Shown here piece after piece: positions 8,067 through 14,492 of a DNA stretch of 40,381 nt. Numbering within the stretch: position 1 is the first letter of the stretch; each line of letters starts with the position of its first letter. This stretch comes from Chloroflexota bacterium (GTDB taxonomy: Bacteria > Chloroflexota > Dehalococcoidia > Lucifugimonadales > Lucifugimonadaceae): positions 1-40,381 of the forward strand of contig JABMNN010000051.1 in NCBI GenBank assembly GCA_013204545.1, written 5' to 3'. The notes under the pieces are model-generated. The model was given only the letters and a program-made list of their open reading frames with translations, did no database searches and was not told where the DNA came from. The position numbers were made by a program, and so were the translations under genes.

Positions 8067-9757
8067 GAAGTTGGAACCACTGGCAATATCAGTTGCGATG
8101 GGTATTGCGTTGAGTGATGGATGGTCTGGTGGGCAACCCGCATTTCGGTCGAGTTGTACAGATCATCGCCAGTATTCAGATTGCGGTCGAATCTTGGGAA
8201 GTTCGAGGACGACACCTCCAGCCGAACTCGGTGTCCTTTCTTGAACACGTTGCTCGTTACGCCTACTTTAATTTCGTATTCATAAACGTTGCCAGCCTCT
8301 AGTAATTTCGGCTGGTCGAAACCCGCTCGATATCGGGCTCTGATGATTCCGTCACAAAGATTTTTAGCATAACCGGTCGGAGAAACATCGACCAACATGG
8401 CGGTCCAATCAGTATCAAGTCCATCGGTTGAAGCGAACAACTTCAAGCGAATCGGCCCGGTTACTTCAAGATCATGCTCCAGCACATCTGTGGTATAGCA
8501 AAGCACATCGTTGCGAGCCTCAGCAGGCCGCTGATCGTAAGGTCCCCACGGAACGATTTCTGGGGAGCAACAATTGTTCCCGCCCAAAGTCTGTACAGGC
8601 ATTTCAGGATCGTATGTGAAGTGATCGACAGGTTCACCAACGGTCGGATCAGGTGTCAACTTGCCATCACCAGCCGAGGTATTCGCATTGCCATCAGAAT
8701 GCAGATTCCATGATTGCCATTCGGTCCGAGCAAGAGGCCACTCATGTTCGTCTCGCCACTGGTTAATGCCCATGACGAACAATCGGATTGCTGCCTCTTC
8801 GGTTTCAGGCTTTTCGCCCTTGAGCCATCTGTCGAACCAGTCCCGTTCAATCGAATCAAGATCAAGCATCGACTCGGCGCCGAAGTCGATGTCACCTGTT
8901 TTAGTCGAAGTGCTTAGGGCATGGGGCCACGGTCCCACAATCAGTTTCGAACCGCGTGCCAATTCAGATCCACCACGTTCCCTAAGCCCTGTGAAATTAT
9001 CGAACGCGTCTGTGGCATAAAGGTCATACCAGCCACCCATAATCAGAGAAGGCACCTTGATTTCATTAAATCGTCGATCGGTGTTCACTTCGTCCCAGTA
9101 TTCATCATCATTGGGGTGCGCCAACCAGTCTTGCCAGAACTTCATCTCGCGACCGGCGTTGCCAGCAAGATCGGTCAATGGGAGCGAGCGAAATGCCTCG
9201 GTCCAATTGTGGTAGGCGATACTCTGTCCCGTTCGACCATTGGTACGCATACCCCACGTCATCATCACATTGAGTTGAAATGCGCCACCCGGATGCATTA
9301 AGCCTTGATAGTAATCAGTACACATGACTCGAGGAACCATGGCCTTCAAATACTTATTTTGGAGAGGGGCGCTGAGCCACTGGACACATCCCAGGTACGA
9401 CCCGCCGGCCATACCGATATTGCCATCGCACCAGTCCTGCTGTCCAGTCCATTCCTGAGTGTCGAATCCATCGTTGATTTCCTGATGAAATGCGTAGTAC
9501 TCACCTTGAGAATCAAATCTGCCCCTGACATCCTGCACCATGCATACATACCCACGATTTGCCAGTTTCCTAGCCTTCTCAATCACCGGATCCATATTGT
9601 TACTATAGGGCGTGCGCATCAATACCACGGGGAATGGCCCCTCCGACTCTGGAATGTAGATGTCTGCCGATAGTTCGACACCATCGCGCATCGGAACTTT
9701 TACATCTAGCCTCATCTCTACTCCGAAGTTTTCTGCCATATCGGTATCTATCTCCAT
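8063..9757 (-). CDS. CocE/NonD family hydrolase (X-Pro dipeptidyl-peptidase S15 type)
   Basis: The 564-residue serine hydrolase has an alpha/beta-hydrolase core starting at VKVPMRDGVELSADIYIP (about 19-36). The nucleophile motif GGSYLG places Ser120. WYDLYATDAFDNF probably supplies the catalytic Asp and VGPWPHA the His. The C-terminal jelly-roll domain typical of the PepX_C family follows (VTGPIRLKLFAST to the end). Members cleave acyl esters, amides or X-Pro peptides; the substrate here is unknown. The ATG at 9757 has AGG eight bases upstream; a second in-frame ATG at 9739 is possible. The gene overlaps ogt by four bases. Confidence 0.92.
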   Translation of the reverse strand: MEIDTDMAENFGVEMRLDVKVPMRDGVELSADIYIPESEGPFPVVLMRTPYSNNMDPVIEKARKLANRGYVCMVQDVRGRFDSQGEYYAFHQEINDGFDTQEWTGQQDWCDGNIGMAGGSYLGCVQWLSAPLQNKYLKAMVPRVMCTDYYQGLMHPGGAFQLNVMMTWGMRTNGRTGQSIAYHNWTEAFRSLPLTDLAGNAGREMKFWQDWLAHPNDDEYWDEVNTDRRFNEIKVPSLIMGGWYDLYATDAFDNFTGLRERGGSELARGSKLIVGPWPHALSTSTKTGDIDFGAESMLDLDSIERDWFDRWLKGEKPETEEAAIRLFVMGINQWRDEHEWPLARTEWQSWNLHSDGNANTSAGDGKLTPDPTVGEPVDHFTYDPEMPVQTLGGNNCCSPEIVPWGPYDQRPAEARNDVLCYTTDVLEHDLEVTGPIRLKLFASTDGLDTDWTAMLVDVSPTGYAKNLCDGIIRARYRAGFDQPKLLEAGNVYEYEIKVGVTSNVFKKGHRVRLEVSSSNFPRFDRNLNTGDDLYNSTEMRVAHQTIHHSTQYPSQLILPVVPTS

Positions 9758-10015
9758 TACAAGTACCTAGTTCGGTGTCAAGAAAGCACTGTATTTCCTA
9801 CGGGCTGCAAGATATCAGGTTGACGACTTATCTCGAACATCTTCAGGTCAATATTTGAACAGAGATGCACATTTGATCTCCTGAAGTCCCGTTCGACCGA
9901 TAACTGGGAATACCCTTTGAAAATCTAAGTTCGCGTAATCACGCGCCGCTAAGTGTGTAGCTAGCACCAAGAAGCGTAATTCACCCTTCGACTGGGGAAT
10001 TTCGAGACTGACTAC

Positions 10016-10102
10016 ATGGTCAAATTAATCGCTGTCCCGGCTGCCGTATCGACACTCATCATCATCTTGCTGCTGATGATCCAGATCGTATGGAATTTTT
10101 AG
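10016..10102 (+). CDS. Possible 28-residue single-span membrane peptide
   Basis: In the 379-base gap between the CocE-type hydrolase and the tRNA-dihydrouridine synthase there is an ATG-to-TAG frame of 28 codons beginning MVKLIAVPAAVSTLIIILLL and ending in VWNF. Nearly the whole peptide would form one transmembrane helix with a positive N-terminal end. The ribosome binding site is weak (GAG about ten bases upstream, GGGGA further away). The rest of the gap shows no other gene. Small hydrophobic peptides of this kind are easily produced by chance, so this is tentative. Confidence 0.3.
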   Translation: MVKLIAVPAAVSTLIIILLLMIQIVWNF

Positions 10103-10136
10103 CTGTTCGTTATCGCAAACAGGAGCCCACATCTAA

Positions 10137-11156
10137 CTAGACGGCGGCCATATTCGGCTGTTCAGAAATCGCCGGGTCAACCGACGCCCAGTAACGATCG
10201 AATACAGCCAGTGATTCTTCGTAGGTTCGTGCAGCGAACAACTCGACACGGAATGATCGCACTCGATCTCGACCACCGGCGTACCAGGATAAGTGGCGCT
10301 GCATCTGGATGAGCCCGACGTTCTCAGGAAAGTGTTCGACAATCAACGGCATGTGGCGATCAATGACTTTACTTTGATACTCGTATTTGCCTTCTGGGGA
10401 CAGATCCTCAAACGATTCGTCGAATACCCACGGTTTGCCCATAGCCCCTCGACCAATCATGACTGATTCACAGCCAGTGGCGGCTTGCATGTGCCGTGCA
10501 TCAGACATCGACTTCACGTCGCCATTACCGGTGATCGGAATATTTACGGCTTCAACGACCTCGGCAATCATGTCCCATTTTGACAAACCTGTGAACTGTT
10601 GTGATCGAGTCCGAGGATGCACCGTAATAGCATCGACGCCAACGTCTTCAGCCATTTTCGCAACTTCGACTGCGTTCAAGTGCGCTTCATCCCAACCACT
10701 GCGTATCTTAATCGTGAACGGAACAGTCAACACTTTCCGCATCGCTTCGAGGATTTTGGCAGTCTTCTGAACATCCTTCATCATCGCTGACCCGCGGCCC
10801 GTCTTCGTGATTTTTTGAACCGGACATCCCATATTCAGATCTATGATGTCGGCTCCCTGATCCTGCAACCACTGTGCTCCTGGCACTAGAGTTTCGGCAT
10901 CCGCACCCAGTATCTGAAGTGCTATCGGTTTTTCTTCAGGAAGGTACTTGGCGATGTCATAACGGGTTTTTGTGTTCTTGCGTGTTAGACCCGTGGCGTC
11001 GATCTCTTCACTAGTCGTGAGCGCGCTACCGCACTCCCGAGCGATAGTGCGGTACGCGGCGTTTGAAATCCCGGCCATTGGGGCCAATCGCGCCAGCCCT
11101 TTTACTTCGACATTGCCTATGAACATATAACGAGTATACGAATTAGCGGAGTCCAT
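10137..11156 (-). CDS. dus: tRNA-dihydrouridine synthase (DusB-like)
   Basis: The 339-residue flavoenzyme reduces specific uridines of tRNA to dihydrouridine using FMN and NADPH. LAPMAGIS near 24-31 starts the TIM barrel. DLNMGCP places the catalytic Cys at 111. Lys150 in TIKIRSGW, His180 in TVHPRTR, ITGNGDV at 208-214 and MIGRGAMGKPW (233-243) form the FMN site. A helical C-terminal tRNA-binding domain completes it. The family usually starts close to MFIGNVEVKG, so an internal ATG at 11126 is a good alternative start. No clear ribosome binding site helps the choice. Confidence 0.93.
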   Translation of the reverse strand: MDSANSYTRYMFIGNVEVKGLARLAPMAGISNAAYRTIARECGSALTTSEEIDATGLTRKNTKTRYDIAKYLPEEKPIALQILGADAETLVPGAQWLQDQGADIIDLNMGCPVQKITKTGRGSAMMKDVQKTAKILEAMRKVLTVPFTIKIRSGWDEAHLNAVEVAKMAEDVGVDAITVHPRTRSQQFTGLSKWDMIAEVVEAVNIPITGNGDVKSMSDARHMQAATGCESVMIGRGAMGKPWVFDESFEDLSPEGKYEYQSKVIDRHMPLIVEHFPENVGLIQMQRHLSWYAGGRDRVRSFRVELFAARTYEESLAVFDRYWASVDPAISEQPNMAAV

Positions 11157-11177
11157 TGGCGATATCAGGCCAATTGT

Positions 11178-11723
11178 CTAGCGGATTAGACGGAATTTCT
11201 GCAGGCGTTGACCTTAGAGAACTTCGCCAACGTAGACATCACCGTGCGATTCGGCCCAGATACCGTGAGATGCGTAGAACTGGCCCGGCTCCTGAGATGG
11301 AAACCTGCCCCACCGTGAAAGTACATTCCCGTTGAGATCTGCAATCGACATTCGGTCGCGCAGTTCACCTACATAGGCAATGTCGTTATCGTCGATGTAG
11401 ATATCGGTTGGCTGAATAAAATCAGTCCAAGTGCTCTTGTATTTGCCATCAACGTCAAATAGCTGCACACGATGGTTTTCTCTGTCGGCCACGTACACAA
11501 CATCTTCGTGTATCCAGATGTTGTGCGGCACATTGAAATCACCCGAACCGTAAGTTGAATCTGCCATCGAAAGACCGAAATCATTACCACTCAGTGCGTC
11601 ACCCTCACGCTTTGCTCGTTGTTGAGTGCCACCAGCCTCATGCAAGTTTCACACCTTAGCTTGAGTGCCGAACGTAAACTCATCTAACAGGTGGTGGGTA
11701 CTTGGTACAATGGTGTATACCTT
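11178..11723 (-). pseudogene. Remnant of an NHL-repeat beta-propeller protein
   Basis: A single minus-strand frame carries recognisable NHL-propeller text with two stop codons inside it. It reads YTIVPSTHHLLDEFTFGTQ, then a TGA at 11649-11651, then a long open stretch with FNVPHNIWIHEDVVYVADRE, NHRVQLFDVDGKY, DIAYVGELRDRMSIADLNG and FYASHGIWAESHGDVYVGEV, then a TAA at 11214-11216, then GQRLQKFRLIR as the expected family tail. The proteins it resembles are secreted or periplasmic six-bladed propellers annotated as peptidyl-alpha-hydroxyglycine amidating lyase-like, and are much longer at the N terminus. The 5' half is therefore missing and the rest is decayed. The central 140 codons could still be translated from a TTG, but a partial propeller would not fold. 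Confidence 0.75.
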
Positions 11724-11748
11724 CTCAGGTTTTCGGCATTGAGTTGAA

Positions 11749-12150
11749 ATGATCGCTAGTTCGAATAAACGTTCGGCTGATTTCAGAAATCTTCCTATGG
11801 GAGTTCTGGTATCTATATTGATGTTGATTTCGATATTGATTCCATCAATAGGTCCGGCTGTCGAAGGTTCGCTTGCCGACCTGACCCCGATCCACAGCCA
11901 CATATTCACGTCTCATTCCGACATAAAGCTCAGCCACCATCCGTGTGGCGTCAATAGCACGATTACATGTTCGGCTTCTCAGGAAGCCGGTACTGGATTT
12001 TCTTACGCAATTGCCGAGCCAGAAAACGTTGGGGTCCTATCGCTTCTCATACTAAATATCGACTGGCTTACCCAGCGATTTGGGAATCACAACAGACCCA
12101 ACGAGTGGCTATCTGAACAATCCACGCCTCCTCCCCAAGTGATTGTCTAA
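11749..12150 (+). CDS. Hypothetical His-rich membrane or secreted protein
   Basis: The 133-residue protein is not recognised. A hydrophobic segment of about 20 residues (MGVLVSILMLISILIPSIGP, from residue 17) would be a signal anchor. It is followed by a short His-containing region, PIHSHIFTSHSDIKLSHHPC, with six histidines and a cysteine. A second hydrophobic stretch is near GVLSLLILNIDWL. The gene ends 86 bases before a DUF1775 gene on the same strand, and DUF1775 proteins are linked with copper. A metal-binding role is therefore an inference worth testing. The start could be the ATG at 11749 or the ATG at 11797. Confidence 0.5.
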   Translation: MIASSNKRSADFRNLPMGVLVSILMLISILIPSIGPAVEGSLADLTPIHSHIFTSHSDIKLSHHPCGVNSTITCSASQEAGTGFSYAIAEPENVGVLSLLILNIDWLTQRFGNHNRPNEWLSEQSTPPPQVIV

Positions 12151-12236
12151 TCGACAACCACTAGGCTGACCTCGTACCGACGAACTCATACAGAGCGTTG
12201 GAAGGTCGGCGTATACCAATATTTGGAGGAGCAAAA

Positions 12237-13243
12237 ATGCTCATTCGCAAACTCGGCGGTTCCGCGCGAGCGGTCGCAGTGCTTTTACTTACAGTTGCGG
12301 TTATTACCGTCAGTTCGTACGGCTCGACAGCAAGTGCTCACATAGCACTGTTTGACACAACCACCATCGAATCTGGTTGGTACGGAACGTTAAAATTCCG
12401 TGTCCCGCACGGTTGTGGACACGAAGGAATAATAGGAGCGACGTCGGTTTTCAGTGTCGACATCCCTGAGGGCGTTGTGATTGTGAAACCTGAAGACCTT
12501 GCCGGCTGGAACAGCTCGGTTGAATCAGGACCGGTGGCACCTTGGATCAACCATGGAGTCCCTAGTACCGAAGGGCCAATAAAAGTCATATGGACTGCTG
12601 ATCCTGGCAGCGAGTTACTTAACGTCAATTACAAAGATTTCGGCATGCACGTCATGTTGGGAGATCAAGAACGCCAACCTCTCGGGTTGCTTTACTTCAA
12701 GTCGTACCAAACATGCATTGATGGAGATACCAATTTTTGGGCGTGAGACGAAATCCCTGTCGCTGGCGAACCTCGACCTGCATCTCCGGCTCCTGCTATT
12801 ACGGTAGTTCCAAGGGGTGGAGTTCCAGTCACAACACCTGAACCATTGACTGTTTCAAATGAACAACTGGCTCCGATTGTCGCGGCACTGTTTCTGACGA
12901 ACTCGTCAATCTTGATTCACTAGTTAGTAAATCCGTTAAAATGGCGATGATGAACGAAAGTTCAATGGAATCGATGCCAATGATGGACGCCATGATCAAA
13001 GACGTCGTCTCAAAGGAAATGGCTGATTTGAACACGGTGGTCTCATCAGCCGTGCAATCGGAACTAGTTGGGTTGGGTGAAATCGTCAGTATTGCCGTCG
13101 ATCAAGCATTGGCAGAAAGCCCTGCGGCGACTACAGAGAGTGGATCAAATGATGTGCTCGTCTGGATCACCGCTATTCTCGGAGTAATTGCGATTCTAAG
13201 CAGTGCGTACGCGGTGCGATCCGCCCGCAGACAACAAACCTAG
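12237..13243 (+). pseudogene. YcnI-like DUF1775 protein with Met-rich region and C-terminal anchor, disrupted
   Basis: The start ATG at 12237 has a strong GGAGGA six bases upstream. A signal peptide ends in TASA, so the mature protein would begin with His35 (HIALFDTTT). This matches YcnI, whose N-terminal His binds Cu(II). The DUF1775 domain runs to YFKSYQTCIDGDTNFWA, where a TGA (12744-12746) interrupts the expected continuation DEIPVAGE. A Pro-rich linker follows in frame up to NEQLAPIVAALF. Near 12893 the frame changes: removing two bases (CT) gives LFDELVNLDSLVSKSV and joins a segment with MAMMNESSMESMPMMDAM and a final membrane helix, DVLVWITAILGVIAILSSAY. The Met-rich part also suggests copper. 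One nonsense codon and one frameshift make it a probable pseudogene; the last part (12941-13243) stays open by itself. Confidence 0.78.
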
Positions 13244-13249
13244 TGTGCG

Positions 13250-13291
13250 GGCTATGAGCAAGTTTCTCAATTTTGGGATTCACTCATAGCC
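13250..13291. terminator. Hairpin between convergent genes
   Basis: GGCTATGAG (13250-13258) and CTCATAGCC (13283-13291) form nine base pairs around a 24-base loop. It lies between the DUF1775 gene on the plus strand and the lipoprotein gene on the minus strand, where a shared terminator would be expected. There is no clear U-run. Confidence 0.4.
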
Positions 13292-13352
13292 AAAACTTCC
13301 CGATGCGAACTACGGCTTGGACTATAAGCCGAGCCGCTGTTCGCAATCGAAT

Positions 13353-14198
13353 TCAGTCGCCCGTATCGCCGGGTTCAGGCCATTCGAATATCACGTACTC
13401 ACTGTAGGCGTAGCCATCGTCGAAGTAGATGGCCACATTCAACGAGTATTTGCCGCCTACGATCAAGGAAACATCCCGTAAAACCGCTGTGTTGGCATTC
13501 CAATCAAACATTTCTGAAATGAACAGTTCTGGCGTGTCATCAACCTGCCAAATCAACGCCTTGTGGTGCATGTTATTTGACGCTTCGGATGGAGGGTTCC
13601 ACATCACTAAAATGTCATTCCCTGAATGCTTCCATTCAACATCGGTCGGAAAGGAGATCACGCCTGAATCGTAGGGAATCACTTGCTCGTACAGGACTTC
13701 CGAGCCGCTGCTATACGTATATACATACTTGCCTCGTTCGGGTAGATCGCCGTCCGGTGGCCCGTACCGCACCCATCGTCGGGTTATTTCACCAGAAAAC
13801 TCATTTGTATTAAAGTCTTTTTCAAGTTCAACCAAGTCTTTCGCGGGAGTGGTTACGGCGACACTGGTCAAATTCGAAAGGAAACATGGATCGGTGTGCG
13901 ACGACGCTTCGCCACAATTGACTTTGTATTCCCAACTTTGAATTCCATGAGCGTGTTGCGACCAAATCTGTGGCCAGATTCCGTACGTTTTATTACCATG
14001 CTCTCGCCCAGGAAGTTGCCCTTCTGGTGGTTCTAGAATTGGGGTAGAACGGGGTGATATATTCGACCCGATTTGTTCGTTATTCTGCTGAGTATCGTCC
14101 CTAAGTCCTTCGACACCAGCCCCGCAAGCAGTCAGTTGTACTACCGCTATTAGCAGCAGGACTATGAATACTTTTTGCTTCAACACCAATAAGTTCAT
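13353..14198 (-). CDS. Hypothetical lipoprotein
   Basis: The 281-residue protein starts with a lipoprotein signal peptide: MNLLVLKQKV, a hydrophobic core, and the lipobox LTAC with the lipidated Cys at about residue 25. A polar linker follows, with no known enzyme motif after it. The middle part has two cysteines (VNCGEASS and DPCFLS) that may form a disulfide. The end shows alternating beta strands (ILVMWNPPSEASNN, LFISEMFDWNANTAVL, GGKYSLNVAIYFDDGYAYSE) resembling a fibronectin type III or immunoglobulin-like fold. It is expected on the outer face of the membrane. The function is unknown. Confidence 0.75.
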   Translation of the reverse strand: MNLLVLKQKVFIVLLLIAVVQLTACGAGVEGLRDDTQQNNEQIGSNISPRSTPILEPPEGQLPGREHGNKTYGIWPQIWSQHAHGIQSWEYKVNCGEASSHTDPCFLSNLTSVAVTTPAKDLVELEKDFNTNEFSGEITRRWVRYGPPDGDLPERGKYVYTYSSGSEVLYEQVIPYDSGVISFPTDVEWKHSGNDILVMWNPPSEASNNMHHKALIWQVDDTPELFISEMFDWNANTAVLRDVSLIVGGKYSLNVAIYFDDGYAYSEYVIFEWPEPGDTGD

Positions 14199-14402
14199 GC
14201 TGAAACCATAATGTATATGCTTTTAGATCGAATCGGCAGATTCCCTAAAATTACGTCCACATTCTTGCAACCGGTGCAGACTCCTGACAAACGTGAAAGC
14301 AGTAACTTTCTAATCCAGTACAGAGTCGATGCAACACCAGATCGACCCACCCGATGTAACGGAGGTGCTCGGCGTGCAGGCTACAACTGATTTTTGGTTT
14401 AA

Positions 14403-14440
14403 AGAAAGTGGCGGAGTCTAAAAAACCCCCGCCACTTTCT
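14403..14440 (-). terminator. Terminator-like hairpin after the large surface protein gene
   Basis: AGAAAGTGGCGG (14403-14414) and CCGCCACTTTCT (14429-14440) form a perfect 12-base-pair stem with a 14-base loop. It lies 53 bases after the stop of the 941-codon minus-strand gene, and TTTAAA follows on that strand. The rest of the 294-base gap from 14199 to 14492 shows nothing else. Confidence 0.7.
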
Positions 14441-14492
14441 CAATCGTTACCGTCACTTGATGCTCTTTGGAGAGCTCACCCGACGGTGAACC

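Noticed and set aside
12744-12746. UGA in the DUF1775 gene as a selenocysteine codon
   Set aside because: The position is not a conserved Cys, and the gene also has a frameshift downstream.
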